Positions 1 to 8,578 of a stretch of 64,000 nt of DNA are shown here, piece after piece; position 1 is the stretch's first letter, and each line of letters opens with the position of its first letter. This DNA comes from AC-51 sp963749895. Lineage in GTDB: Bacteria; Actinomycetota; UBA4738; HRBIN12. The notes below the pieces were generated by a model, which had not been told where the DNA came from, made no database searches, and saw only the letters and a program-made list of their open reading frames with translations. A program made the position numbers and the translations under genes. The DNA is taken from NCBI GenBank assembly GCA_963749895.1, contig CAVVOG010000003.1:1054001-1118000 (forward strand), written 5' to 3'.

Positions 1-711
1 GGTGCCGATCGGCTCGCCCGTCGCGACGCGGCGGATGTTCCCCTCCCGACGGAGGTCGAACACGATGATCGGCAGCGTGTTCTCCATGCTCAGCGATACG
101 GCCGTGGCGTCCATCACCTGGTAGCCCTCCTTCAGGAAGTCCACGTAGGCGAGTGAATCCAGCCGCACAGCGGTCGGGTCGACGTGCGGGTCGGCGGTGT
201 AGACGCCATCGACCTTCGTCCCCTTCAGCAGGGCGTCGGCCTTGATCTCCAGGGCGCGCTGAGCGGCACAGGTGTCGGTCGAGAAGTACGGCACCCCGAG
301 GCCGGCCGCGAAGATCACGACGCGACCCTTCTCGAGATGGCGGATCGCTCGGAGCGGCACGAACGGCTCGGCGATCTGACTCATCGCGATCGCCGTCTGG
401 ACGCGCGTCGGGACGTGGATCTTCTCCAGCGCGTCCTGCAGGGCCAGGGCGTTCATCACCGTCGCCAGCATGCCCATGTAGTCCGCTCGGTTCCGATCGA
501 TCCCCGGCGCCTGGCGCCCCCGCCAGATGTTGCCGCCGCCGACCACGATCGCCGGTTGGATCCCCAGGTCGACGATCTCGGCGAGCTGGCGCGCGACCAG
601 GGAGGTAGCATCGGCGCTGATCCCCGAGCCGGACTCGGGGGCGAAGGCCTCCCCGGAGAGCTTCAGCAGGACGCGGTGGTACGTCGCACGCCCTGCGTCG
701 CCGTCGGTCAT
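1..711 (-). CDS. pyrH: UMP kinase (C-terminus cut by window edge)
   Basis: Bacterial uridylate kinase of the amino-acid-kinase fold; phosphorylates UMP to UDP with ATP in pyrimidine nucleotide synthesis, in the cytoplasm. 237 codons are present, against about 240 in the family, so only the last few residues lie outside the window. Visible motifs are KLSGEAF (residues 17-23, phosphate loop), VVGGGNIWRG (about 56-65) and a TDTCAAQRALEI segment followed by KGTKVDGVY, all typical of PyrH. The start is the ATG at 709-711. It is third in the minus-strand order rpsB-tsf-pyrH, the usual bacterial arrangement. Confidence 0.95.
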   Translation of the reverse strand, partial: MTDGDAGRATYHRVLLKLSGEAFAPESGSGISADATSLVARQLAEIVDLGIQPAIVVGGGNIWRGRQAPGIDRNRADYMGMLATVMNALALQDALEKIHVPTRVQTAIAMSQIAEPFVPLRAIRHLEKGRVVIFAAGLGVPYFSTDTCAAQRALEIKADALLKGTKVDGVYTADPHVDPTAVRLDSLAYVDFLKEGYQVMDATAVSLSMENTLPIIVFDLRREGNIRRVATGEPIGT

Positions 712-751
712 CAGGCTCCTCGTCCCCTCCGCGGACCGCCTCCGGTCCAGC

Positions 752-1360
752 TTACTCCGCGTCCTCGCCCAGCTTGAAGCGGGCGAAGCGGCGCACCACG
801 ACCTTCTCACCGGTCTTCGCGCCGACCTCATCGAGGTACTGCTGGATCGTCCTCGAATCGTCCTTCACGAAGGGCTGCTCCAGCAGCACGTGGTCCTTGA
901 AGTACGCCTCCAGCTTGCCCTCGACGATCTTCGTGATCACGTTGTCGGGTTTGCCGGTCTCCTTCGCCTGTGCCTCGAACAGGCTCGAGATCCGCTCGAC
1001 CTCATCGGCCGGAACCTCATCGCGGGACAGGTACGTCGGGGCCGCCGGGCTCGCGATGTGCAACGCGATGTCCTTCACGAACGCGCGGAACTCATCGGTG
1101 TTCGCGACGAAGTCCGTCTCGCAGTTGACCTCGACCAGGACGCCCACCGTGTTGTTGAAGTGGATGTAGGCGTCGACCCGCCCCTGGTTCGCGGTGCGGC
1201 CGGCGCGCTTCTCGACGCTCGCGAGACCCTTCTGCTGCAGGAGCTCCTTCGCCTTCTCGACGTCGCCGTCGGCGTCTTGGAGCGCCTTCTTGCAGTCCAT
1301 CATCCCCGCGCCCGTCTCCTCGCGCAGGGCCTTCACCATCGCCGCGGTGATCTCGGTCAC
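752..1360 (-). CDS. tsf: Translation elongation factor Ts, short form
   Basis: Nucleotide-exchange factor that regenerates EF-Tu-GTP. The 202-residue product is the short EF-Ts form with an N-terminal UBA-like helical domain (residues 1-45, including ETGAGMMDCKKAL) and the hallmark CETDFVAN motif near residue 80 that contacts EF-Tu. Long forms such as E. coli (about 280 aa) carry a second dimerisation half that is absent here. The start is GTG at 1358-1360, three bases after the rpsB stop, so the two are cotranscribed and probably translationally coupled. Confidence 0.95.
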   Translation of the reverse strand: MTEITAAMVKALREETGAGMMDCKKALQDADGDVEKAKELLQQKGLASVEKRAGRTANQGRVDAYIHFNNTVGVLVEVNCETDFVANTDEFRAFVKDIALHIASPAAPTYLSRDEVPADEVERISSLFEAQAKETGKPDNVITKIVEGKLEAYFKDHVLLEQPFVKDDSRTIQQYLDEVGAKTGEKVVVRRFARFKLGEDAE

Positions 1361-1363
1361 GGC

Positions 1364-2398
1364 TCAGGCCTCCTCGGTGACGGCCTCGGCCGGAGCCTCG
1401 GTGTCCGCGGGAGCCTCGGCCGGAGCCGCAGCCTCCTCGGCCGGAGCGGTGTCCGCCGGAGCCTCGGCCGGAGCCTCCGCCTCGACGACGGGGGCCTCGG
1501 CGGGGGTCTCGGTGTCGACCGGGGTCTCCAGCGCGATCTCGGGCTCGATCTCGGGGGCTTCGGCCTCAGGCGTGTCCGGTTCGAACACGGTCGTGGCGGC
1601 GATCGCGGCGGCCTCCTCGGCGCTCGGCGTCTCGTCGACCGCGGCGGGGGCCGCCTGTCGCTTCGGGCCGGACGGCGCGGCAGGCGCGGTCACGCGCTCG
1701 ACGACCTCTTCCTTCATCATCCCGTAACCCTCGGCGAGAGCGTCGGCGATCACGCGGGTCACCAGGTTGACGGCACGGATCGCGTCATCGTTCCCGGGGA
1801 TCACGTAGTCGACCTCGTCGGGGTCGCAGTTCGTGTCCACGATCGCGATCACGGGGATGCCCAACCTGCGAGCCTCGGTGACGGCGATGTGCTCCTTCTT
1901 CGTGTCGATGACGAAGACGGCATCGGGGAGACGCTCGAGGTTCTGGATCCCCCCGAGGTTGCGCTCGAGCTTCTCGCGCTCGTGACGCAGGCGGATCGCC
2001 TCCTTCTTCAGCAGACGATCCATGGCCCCGGTCTCGTCCATCTCCCGGAGCTCGCGCAGACGCATCAGACGACCCTTGATCGTCGCGAAGTTCGTGAGCA
2101 TGCCGCCGAGCCAGCGGTTGTTCACGAAGGGCATGCCGACGCGGTTCGCCTGCTCCTCGACGACCTCCTGCGCCTGCTTCTTCGTCCCGATGAACAGCAC
2201 GATGCCGCGACGGCGGCCGAGCTGCTGGACGAAGGCGTAGGTCTCCTCGAGGCCCGACAGGGACTTCTCGAGGTCGATGATGTAGATGCCGGACCGCTCC
2301 CCGAACAGGTACCGCTGCATCTTCGGGTTCCACCGTCGAGTCTGGTGGCCGAAATGCACGCCGGCCTCGAGGAGCTCCCGCCTGGTGACGACAGGCAC
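1364..2398 (-). CDS. rpsB: 30S ribosomal protein S2 with long Ala/Pro/Glu C-terminal tail
   Basis: Small-subunit ribosomal protein S2. The core (about residues 1-225) carries the family signatures GVHFGHQTRRWNPKM near the N-terminus, WLGGMLTNF in the middle and PGNDDAIRAVNL near the core end. A low-complexity acidic tail of about 115 residues built of APAEAPADT-like units follows, making 344 aa against about 250 usually. I chose the GTG at 2396-2398 because GGAAGGAG lies just upstream; an in-frame ATG at 2420-2422 would add eight residues without a better ribosome site. First gene of the rpsB-tsf-pyrH unit. Confidence 0.93.
   Translation of the reverse strand: MPVVTRRELLEAGVHFGHQTRRWNPKMQRYLFGERSGIYIIDLEKSLSGLEETYAFVQQLGRRRGIVLFIGTKKQAQEVVEEQANRVGMPFVNNRWLGGMLTNFATIKGRLMRLRELREMDETGAMDRLLKKEAIRLRHEREKLERNLGGIQNLERLPDAVFVIDTKKEHIAVTEARRLGIPVIAIVDTNCDPDEVDYVIPGNDDAIRAVNLVTRVIADALAEGYGMMKEEVVERVTAPAAPSGPKRQAAPAAVDETPSAEEAAAIAATTVFEPDTPEAEAPEIEPEIALETPVDTETPAEAPVVEAEAPAEAPADTAPAEEAAAPAEAPADTEAPAEAVTEEA
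1370..1600 (-). repeat. Degenerate repeats coding the Ala/Pro/Glu tail of S2
   Basis: Imperfect short repeats of gcctcggccggagc type recur through the 3' end of rpsB and encode alternating Ala, Pro, Glu and Thr. They look like expansion of a codon-biased low-complexity tail rather than a mobile repeat. Confidence 0.6.
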
Positions 2399-2537
2399 GA
2401 GCGACTCCTTCCTGGTTGTCATCCTCCGCCCGGTTCGACCCGAGCCGGCCCACTCCTTCGAGCGGGACCCCGGCGTCGGTCCCCGGGCGTGTGTGCTCGG
2501 CGCGGGTGCGCCGGCGGCGGGCAGTCTACCAGCGGGT

Positions 2538-3470
2538 TCAGCGACGGCCTCGCGGCGCAGGCCGCTCGGCCGGCGGTGGGTCCGGCGTGAGAGCCGCCAC
2601 CGACAGGTAGCGGAAGACGAACGTGGCCGCGATCGCGACGTGGAGCAGGTTGATCGCGACCGAGAGCGTCCAGGCTGCCGCCGACGGGTTGACGCCGATC
2701 GTCCCGCCGGGGATCGCCGCCAGCAACAGGGCGAGCGAGCCGAGGGCGTAGACCACGGCGAGCCACAGGTTCGACGAGCCGGGCATCCGCGCGACCCGGA
2801 TCGCACGACGCATCGTGTCGGGCAGGGTCCGATCCTCGTCGGCGGCCACGGCCGGCGCGAAGGCGAACAGGTACACGCCGAACGTGATCGAGGCGACGAA
2901 GGCCAACAGTCCAAGCCCTGGCCCCAGGAACACGGACACGATGTTGCCGACGATCAAGATCGCCAACCCCGAGAACGCGACCGCGAACGTCGTCGGCAGT
3001 ACCCGCACCGCGCGCTTCAGCGCCCAGATCGTGACCCGGCCGGTTCGCAATCGCTCCACGGCGACCGTGGCGATCAGGGCGAGCACCACGGCTCGCCAGA
3101 ACACGAACCCGAAGACGGCGAACGCGGCGAACCCACCCTGACGGAAGACCTGGCTGCTGAGCTGCGTGTCCACGAACGTCCCCACCGGGGGGACCGCGAA
3201 CAGGGCCTCCAGCAACGTGAAGGGGCCCTGGAAGCCGATCGCGAGCAGCGTGAGCCACGCGACGAGCATCACGAGCGGGACCCCGACCACGAGCGGCATG
3301 GTCGACGCGACGAGGGCGACCCCGCGCGTGAACGTCGTTCGCAGCCGCGGCATCGGGGTGGACCCCGGCGGACGGGGCGTGAGCAAGGAGTCGAGGAACC
3401 CCTTGCGCTCGGGCGCCGTCGATCCGGCAGGCTCGCGGTAGCCCGATGGGCGACGATCGCGCTTCGTCAT
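2538..3470 (-). CDS. Multi-pass membrane protein, unknown function
   Basis: I do not recognise a named family. The 310-residue product has a charged N-terminal stretch of about 50 residues and then about six hydrophobic segments (for example around VGVPLVMLVAWLTLLAIGF and LAFVASITFGVYLFAFAPAV), so it is an integral membrane protein; the layout resembles DUF4013/glycerophosphoryl-diesterase membrane-domain proteins, without a decisive motif. The ATG at 3468-3470 overlaps the stop of the upstream beta-propeller gene in an ATGA junction, which fixes the start and indicates coupled translation. The two proteins probably act together at the membrane. Confidence 0.75.
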   Translation of the reverse strand: MTKRDRRPSGYREPAGSTAPERKGFLDSLLTPRPPGSTPMPRLRTTFTRGVALVASTMPLVVGVPLVMLVAWLTLLAIGFQGPFTLLEALFAVPPVGTFVDTQLSSQVFRQGGFAAFAVFGFVFWRAVVLALIATVAVERLRTGRVTIWALKRAVRVLPTTFAVAFSGLAILIVGNIVSVFLGPGLGLLAFVASITFGVYLFAFAPAVAADEDRTLPDTMRRAIRVARMPGSSNLWLAVVYALGSLALLLAAIPGGTIGVNPSAAAWTLSVAINLLHVAIAATFVFRYLSVAALTPDPPPAERPAPRGRR

Positions 3471-4966
3471 GCGTCCTCCACGGTCAGGTCGTCGCCGACC
3501 GGGATCTCGGCCGGTCCCAGACGGGACCACAGGAGCCTCCCGCCCGCGAACACCAGCGCCGCGAACGCGAAGGCGGCGAGCCAGGCCAGGAACAGCGCCG
3601 GAAGGTCGAGCACGGTCGGACTGACCTGACGGATGAGCGGCTGGTCGGGATCGTTCGAGAGACCGACCAGCCCGGCATCGACGCCGCCTCGAACGATCAC
3701 GAGCGTGTCTCCGGCCACCGCCATCGAGCGCAGAGCGGAGGACGACGCCTCGCCTCCCGGCGCATCCGCGTCCCCTTCCCAGACCAGCTCACCGGTCGCG
3801 AGGTCGAACGCCGCGACCCGGGCGTCGGTCGTCGCGAGCACCACGCGGTCACCGATCACCACCGGTGTCGAGCGCAGGACGGGGTGGTTGTACGCGTGGT
3901 CCCAGGTCCGCGCTCCGGTCTCGGGATCGAGCCGGTACAGCTGGCCGCGGACGTCCACGACCAACACGGCGTCGTCCGTCAGTACCGGTGGGGATGCAGG
4001 AGCGAACGGGTTCACGTAGGCGTTCAGCGTCGCCCGCCAACGCTCGGCCCCGTCACCGAGGCTGACCGCGCGGACGGTGCCGTCGGGCAGCGTGACGAAC
4101 GCGTTCTCGTCGCCGATCGCGGGCGGTCCGACCGAGAGCGACCCCGTCTGGGGCTCGTAGCGCCAGGCCTCCCCGCCGTCGCTCCTCGAGAGGGCGACCA
4201 AGGCCGCCGTCGTGTCCTCGTCACCGCGTACCGGGACCAGGACGAGGTCGTCGGAGGCCCCGATCGCCCCCTCGAGGTATCCCCCGAGCTCCACGGTCCA
4301 CGTCACGGTTCCCGACCCGATCTCGACGGCCGTCACCGTGCCGTCGATCGAGCCGACGATCGCCGCCGTCCCTGCGATCGTCACGCCGGTCCGGCTCACA
4401 TCGGGAAGCTCCACCGCCCAGACCGGAGCACCCCCGCCAACGGGCGCAGCCACGAGCCGCGGGGTGGTCCCTTCATCCGACCCATCGTCTTCCTCGTCCG
4501 ATCCGGCGTCGGGAGACACCGACGCCGTCACGCTCGGCGTCTCCGAGACATCGGGCGGTCCGTCGCCCCATCCCTCCGTGAACACGACGAGCGAGCCGTC
4601 GGGTCCTTCGACCAAGGCCGGCGCCGTGGAAGGCCCGAGCGCTCGATCGACCGTCCACGTGAGATCGCCGCTCACCGCGTCCAGCCCGACCACGGACGTC
4701 GGTCCGGTCGCGACGACCGTCCCTTCCCCCGCGACCGGGGCCGACAACCCGTAGGCGCTCCTCGGGCCGCCGGTCTCCTGGGCCGCCGCCCACACGGTGC
4801 GGTAGCCCGGCGCCGGACCCTCCTGGACCGCCCCGGCCCGATCCGGGCCACCCTGGAACTGCGACCAACCCGAGAGGACCTGCGCCCCCACGGGTCCCGG
4901 GAACGAGAACGCGGCCGCCAGGACGGCGGCTCCGAGCGGGGCCAGACGGTGACGGAGCGTTCGCAA
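3467..4966 (-). CDS. Secreted, membrane-anchored PQQ-like beta-propeller protein
   Basis: 499 residues. An N-terminal signal peptide (hydrophobic run LGAAVLAAAFSFPGPVGA) is followed by repeated beta-propeller blades of the PQQ/BamB type (recurring units such as GTVTAVEIGSGTVTWTVEL and GQLYRLDPETGARTWDH, about seven). A single transmembrane helix near residues 455-480 and a short cytoplasmic tail end it. This predicts an extracytoplasmic propeller tethered by its C-terminus. No PQQ-enzyme catalytic residues stand out, so a binding or scaffold role is more likely than dehydrogenase activity. Translationally coupled to the membrane protein downstream. Confidence 0.8.
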   Translation of the reverse strand: MRTLRHRLAPLGAAVLAAAFSFPGPVGAQVLSGWSQFQGGPDRAGAVQEGPAPGYRTVWAAAQETGGPRSAYGLSAPVAGEGTVVATGPTSVVGLDAVSGDLTWTVDRALGPSTAPALVEGPDGSLVVFTEGWGDGPPDVSETPSVTASVSPDAGSDEEDDGSDEGTTPRLVAAPVGGGAPVWAVELPDVSRTGVTIAGTAAIVGSIDGTVTAVEIGSGTVTWTVELGGYLEGAIGASDDLVLVPVRGDEDTTAALVALSRSDGGEAWRYEPQTGSLSVGPPAIGDENAFVTLPDGTVRAVSLGDGAERWRATLNAYVNPFAPASPPVLTDDAVLVVDVRGQLYRLDPETGARTWDHAYNHPVLRSTPVVIGDRVVLATTDARVAAFDLATGELVWEGDADAPGGEASSSALRSMAVAGDTLVIVRGGVDAGLVGLSNDPDQPLIRQVSPTVLDLPALFLAWLAAFAFAALVFAGGRLLWSRLGPAEIPVGDDLTVEDA

Positions 4967-4997
4967 GGCCCGCCATCCTACCGGCGCACGGGCGACC

Positions 4998-5486
4998 TCA
5001 AGGCGCGAGCGGGGCGAGCCGGATGAACGTACCGACGGACACCGGCCCCAAGAACGAGAGGGGGTCCACGTAGACGTCGTCCTGCCTCACGCCCATGTGC
5101 AGGTGCGGGACAGTGGAGTCCGTGTGACCCCACCCCGAGGTCGCGATCATGGACCCGCGCGCGACGGCATCTCCCCTCCGGACGCCCAACGCATCGAGCC
5201 ACGAGTACGTGGACTCCAGCCCACCGCCGTGATCGATCGTGATGAACAGTCGTCCTCCGACCGGACCGGCGAACGTCACGATGCCGTCGGCAGGCGCGAG
5301 CACCGGCGTGCCCGGCCACGCCCCTATGTCGATCCCCCGGTGCCCCGAACCGTACGGGGAGTTCGGGGGGTCGAAGCCCCGCAGGATCGGGCCCGTGACC
5401 GGCCACACCCAGTCCGCCGCGGCCGAGGTGGGTGGAGCAGAGATCAGCGAGAGCGCGAGGAGCGCTGGGATCAGGAGGCGTCGCAT
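4998..5486 (-). CDS. Secreted M23-family (LytM-type) peptidase
   Basis: Predicted zinc endopeptidase or regulator acting on peptidoglycan cross-links. Signal peptide MRRLLIPALLALSLISA, then a compact LytM domain with the metal motifs HRGIDIG (HxxxD, near residue 50) and HLHMG (HxH, near residue 130). All three ligands of active M23 enzymes are present, so it is probably catalytic. 162 aa, a single domain without LysM or coiled coil. The start at 5484-5486 is supported by the signal peptide and by a -10 hexamer eight bases upstream, pointing to a leaderless transcript. A CRP-like palindrome lies further upstream. An M23 gene next to rpsB and whiG is typical of actinobacteria. Confidence 0.88.
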   Translation of the reverse strand: MRRLLIPALLALSLISAPPTSAAADWVWPVTGPILRGFDPPNSPYGSGHRGIDIGAWPGTPVLAPADGIVTFAGPVGGRLFITIDHGGGLESTYSWLDALGVRRGDAVARGSMIATSGWGHTDSTVPHLHMGVRQDDVYVDPLSFLGPVSVGTFIRLAPLAP

Positions 5487-5494
5487 CGGGCTCG

Positions 5495-5536
5495 ACGCTA
5501 CGCGGAGTCGCAGGGCCGGTCCGTGACGGCCGTCAC
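5495..5536 (-). promoter_or_regulatory. Promoter with CRP-like palindrome, M23 gene
   Basis: On the minus strand a TAGCGT -10 hexamer (5495-5500) ends eight bases before the ATG. A perfect palindrome GTGACGGCCGTCAC lies at 5523-5536, centred 29.5 bp upstream of the first base of the hexamer, about -42 from the inferred start. That is the position of a class II CRP activator site. The comM promoter has the same hexamer and the same spacing. Confidence 0.65.
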
Positions 5537-5557
5537 GCGCGAGGGCGGGTCTCCGGG

Positions 5558-6397
5558 CTACTCGACCTCGGAGAGCTGGCCGCGGAGCGCACCCACGGCC
5601 TTCGTGTGGATCTGACACACCCGAGACTCGGTGACCCCGAGGATCGTGCCGATCTCGGCGAGGGTCAGCCCCTCGAAGTAGTAGAGGGTCACGACGATCT
5701 TCTCTCGTTCCGACAGCGAGTTGATCGCCGCCGCCAGCAGCCCACGGGTCTCCTGCGACTCGACGCCCCAGCTGGGGTCGAGGCCTTTGTCGGCGAGGGT
5801 GTCCACCAGCGACACCTGCTCCCCGCGGTCGGCGCCCACCGAGACGGTCTCGTCGAGCGCGAGGACCGACACGAACGAGATCTGCGTGATCACCTCGTGG
5901 AGCTCGGCGAGCGACATCCCCAGGCGTTCAGCGAGCTCCTTCTCCGTCGGCTGACGCTTCAGCATCGACTCGAGGTCGGCCAGGGACTTCTCGATCTCGC
6001 GCTGCTTGAAGCGGACGGAGCGCGGAACCCAGTCCATCGAACGCAGCTCGTCGATGATCGCGCCACGGATCCGCGGGATCGCGTACGTCTCGAACTTGAA
6101 GCCCCGGCCCGGCTCGAACTTCTGGAGGGCATCGATCAACCCGAACATCCCGTACGAGACCAGGTCGGCCTGCTCGACCGACGAGGGGAGGCCCGTCGCC
6201 ACCCGGCTCGCGACGTACTTCACGAGCGGCGCGTAGTGAAGGATCAGCTTCTCGCGGGCATCGACGTCTGCGGACCCCTTGAACGCGTGCCAGATCTGCC
6301 CGAGGGCATCGTCGACCTGTGGTGGGACGGTGACGACCGGTTCGGCCTTCGTCGAGGCGGCCTTCGCGGCCGTCGCGGACTTCTTCGCGGGGGTCAC
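5558..6397 (-). CDS. whiG: RNA polymerase sigma factor, FliA/WhiG family
   Basis: Sigma-70 group 3 factor, 279 aa. Region 2 spans about residues 45-120 (ADLVSYGMFGLIDALQKF, then YAIPRIRGAIIDELRS, both WhiG/FliA signatures), region 3 follows with KSLADLESMLKRQPTEKELAERL, and region 4 holds the helix-turn-helix (TLAEIGTILGVTESRVCQIH). In Streptomyces WhiG directs early sporulation genes; in motile bacteria FliA directs flagellar genes. No anti-sigma or flagellar gene lies in the window, so the target set is unknown. It starts three bases after the xerC stop and is probably in the same transcript. The N-terminal 25 residues are Ala/Lys rich. Confidence 0.92.
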   Translation of the reverse strand: MTPAKKSATAAKAASTKAEPVVTVPPQVDDALGQIWHAFKGSADVDAREKLILHYAPLVKYVASRVATGLPSSVEQADLVSYGMFGLIDALQKFEPGRGFKFETYAIPRIRGAIIDELRSMDWVPRSVRFKQREIEKSLADLESMLKRQPTEKELAERLGMSLAELHEVITQISFVSVLALDETVSVGADRGEQVSLVDTLADKGLDPSWGVESQETRGLLAAAINSLSEREKIVVTLYYFEGLTLAEIGTILGVTESRVCQIHTKAVGALRGQLSEVE

Positions 6398-6400
6398 CGG

Positions 6401-7339
6401 TCAGGCCCTCGGGTGGGATCGCTCGTAGGCCTCGAAGAGGCGGGACCGCGAGACGTGCGTGTACCGCTGCGTGGTGGCCACGCTCGCGTGGCCGAGCAAC
6501 TCCTGAACCGCTCGGATGTCCGCCCCTCCTTCCAACAGATGCGTCGCGTACGAGTGTCGCAGGGTGTGCGGCGTCACGCGCCGACCCTGCAACGACGTGT
6601 TCGCATATCGTTCCACAACTCGGCGCACGTCACGGGTACCCAACGGCAGATGTCGCCGGTTCACGAAGAGAGCCCGAACACCCTCGGCTGCGAGCACGGG
6701 CCGACCGTCGCGCAGCCATGCCGCGATCGCATCCATGGCGGGCTCCGACATCGGCACCTCGCGCTCCTTCGAGCCCTTGCCGTGGACGAGGACGCGCCCG
6801 CGGGTGAGGTCGGCCGCCCCGAGTTCCAACGCGGCGAGCTCGCCGACGCGCAGACCCGACCCGTACAGGAGCTCCAAGACCGCCCGATCGCGCAGGCCGA
6901 CCGCCCGCTCGACGAGATCCTCGTCGAGCTCGGCCGTCGGGGCCGGTGCCTCGGCGAGCGCGGCGGCTTCAGGCACCCGTAAGACGCCGGGGAGGCGGCT
7001 GACGACCTTGGGCCTGCCCAGCAGCACGCTCGGATCGCGGTCGACCCGCCCGGCTGCGAGCGCCCATCGGTAGAAGGTGCGGATCGCGCCGAGTCGACGG
7101 GCCAGGGTCGCTCGCGCATACCCGAGCGTGTGCTGTTGTGCGAGGAAGCGCCGGAGGATCTGCGGGTCCGCCGCCGCGAGACGTGTCCGGTCTCGCGCCA
7201 GGAACACCGCCAGCACCCCGACGTCGTGGCCGTAGGCGTCCAGGGTGTGGCGGGACAGACGCCGTTCCAGGCGGAGGTGGTCGACGAAGTCGTCGATCAG
7301 CTCGCGCTCTGAAGGGGGAAGGTCGTCGGGGATCGTCAC
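6401..7339 (-). CDS. xerC: Tyrosine recombinase XerC/XerD
   Basis: Site-specific recombinase that with its partner resolves chromosome dimers at dif. 312 aa: an N-terminal SAM-like core-binding domain (residues 8-95), then the catalytic domain. All catalytic residues are visible: Arg in GSGLRVGELAAL, Lys in HGKGSKEREVP, His and Arg in TPHTLRHSYATHLL, His in LGHASVATTQ and the nucleophile Tyr in RYTHVS. The start is GTG at 7337-7339 behind CTGGAG. Its place between dprA and whiG is the standard actinobacterial one, so it is the housekeeping Xer protein rather than an integrase from a mobile element. Confidence 0.94.
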   Translation of the reverse strand: MTIPDDLPPSERELIDDFVDHLRLERRLSRHTLDAYGHDVGVLAVFLARDRTRLAAADPQILRRFLAQQHTLGYARATLARRLGAIRTFYRWALAAGRVDRDPSVLLGRPKVVSRLPGVLRVPEAAALAEAPAPTAELDEDLVERAVGLRDRAVLELLYGSGLRVGELAALELGAADLTRGRVLVHGKGSKEREVPMSEPAMDAIAAWLRDGRPVLAAEGVRALFVNRRHLPLGTRDVRRVVERYANTSLQGRRVTPHTLRHSYATHLLEGGADIRAVQELLGHASVATTQRYTHVSRSRLFEAYERSHPRA

Positions 7340-7435
7340 GGTCGGCTCCAGGGTCCCGTATCGTCCCAGCGCCGCCGGGCGGAGGCAATCACCCTCGGGC
7401 GCGCGATGCCCCCGAACGGCCGACGGACCTCCTGG

Positions 7436-8578
7436 TCAGATGGCCGAGGCCGTAGATCCGGGGGAGAGGCCTTGGATCGCGCGGCGGTACCGACCGCCAG
7501 CGCGCCGGACGACACCCCGGAGCTCTAGGCGCCCGAGCGCTTCCACGGACCTCGACAGCGGCAGCCCTGCTGCGGTAGCGATCGACTCCGGGAGCATCGG
7601 AGCCACGAGTGCATCGAGGACCGCGCGCTCGTCGGGGGGCAGGCCAACGGGCGTCGGCGGGGGCAACCGAGTGACGTCGAGCCCCAGGTCCTCGAGCACG
7701 TCGAGCGCGTCGCGCACGAGGATCGCGCCGTCGCGGATCAGGGCAAGCGGCGTGGCCGAGAGCGGTCCCGTGACCGGTCCGGGGACCGCGAACACGTCCA
7801 GACCGAGGTCGATCGCGTGTTCGGCCGTGATCCGCGTACCGCTCGGCTCGCGCCCCTCGACCACGACCACCCCTCGTGACAGGGCTGCGATCAGCCGGTT
7901 CCTCGCGGGGAAGCGCCACGGCTCGGCGGGGGTCCCCGGCGGGTACTCGCTGACGATCGTCCCTCCGTTTTCCACGACCTCGGTCAGCAGGCCCTCGTTC
8001 GAACGCGGGTAGAGCAGGTCGATGCCGGAGCCCAGGACGACGACCGTGCGGCCGGCGGCATCGAGCGCTCCGCGGTGCGCCGCGGCGTCGATCCCGATCG
8101 CCCCACCGCTCACGACGCCGATCCCCGCCAGAGCCAACGTACGAGCGATGTCCCTGGCTATCTCGCGCCCCTGAGCGGTGGGCCGACGGGCGCCGACGAC
8201 GGCCACACGCTCCTCACCCTGGTCGAGCGTCGATCCCCTGACGAACACGCCCACCGGCGGATCGGCCAGACGAACGAACGCCGGCCAGTAGTCGGGGTCG
8301 CCGGGAAGCGCGAACCGGGCTCCGACGGCTTCGATACGGCGGCGCAGGTGCCCCGCATCCGCACGCGACAGGAACCTCCGGTCGCCGTTGCTTCCTGCGG
8401 TCGCCGCCTGGATCGCTCGCACGCATCGGCTCGCCGTGCCTTCACGCCAGGCGAGTATCCGGGCTGCCCGAGGGGTGATCCCCTGCAGGCACGCCAGCAG
8501 GAGCGCAGCGTCGCGCTCGGCCCCGCCGCCGAAGCCGTCCGGGAACCCTGGAGGCAGGTCGTCGAGGTCAGCCGGCAC
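7436..8578 (-). CDS. dprA: DNA-processing protein DprA
   Basis: Single-strand DNA-binding RecA loader used in natural transformation. The Rossmann-like core runs from about residue 95 to 300 with the typical VAVVGARRPT, GGAIGIDAAAHRGAL, VVLGSGIDLLYPRSN and EYPPGTPAEPWRFPARNRLIAALS segments; a C-terminal winged-helix domain follows. I place the start at GTG 8576-8578, which overlaps the comM stop inside GTGCCGGCTGA and has an AGGGGGAGGG site upstream, giving 380 aa; a longer reading from 8611 would lie in comM. Coupled to comM and probably under the same CRP-like promoter. Confidence 0.92.
   Translation of the reverse strand: MPADLDDLPPGFPDGFGGGAERDAALLLACLQGITPRAARILAWREGTASRCVRAIQAATAGSNGDRRFLSRADAGHLRRRIEAVGARFALPGDPDYWPAFVRLADPPVGVFVRGSTLDQGEERVAVVGARRPTAQGREIARDIARTLALAGIGVVSGGAIGIDAAAHRGALDAAGRTVVVLGSGIDLLYPRSNEGLLTEVVENGGTIVSEYPPGTPAEPWRFPARNRLIAALSRGVVVVEGREPSGTRITAEHAIDLGLDVFAVPGPVTGPLSATPLALIRDGAILVRDALDVLEDLGLDVTRLPPPTPVGLPPDERAVLDALVAPMLPESIATAAGLPLSRSVEALGRLELRGVVRRAGGRYRRAIQGLSPGSTASAI

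Noticed and set aside
527..2590. A 687-codon plus-strand open frame across tsf and rpsB
   Set aside because: Antisense shadow of two certain genes; no recognisable protein motifs.
6401..7339. Tyrosine recombinase considered as a mobile-element integrase
   Set aside because: Location between whiG and dprA and length match housekeeping XerC; no attachment sites seen.
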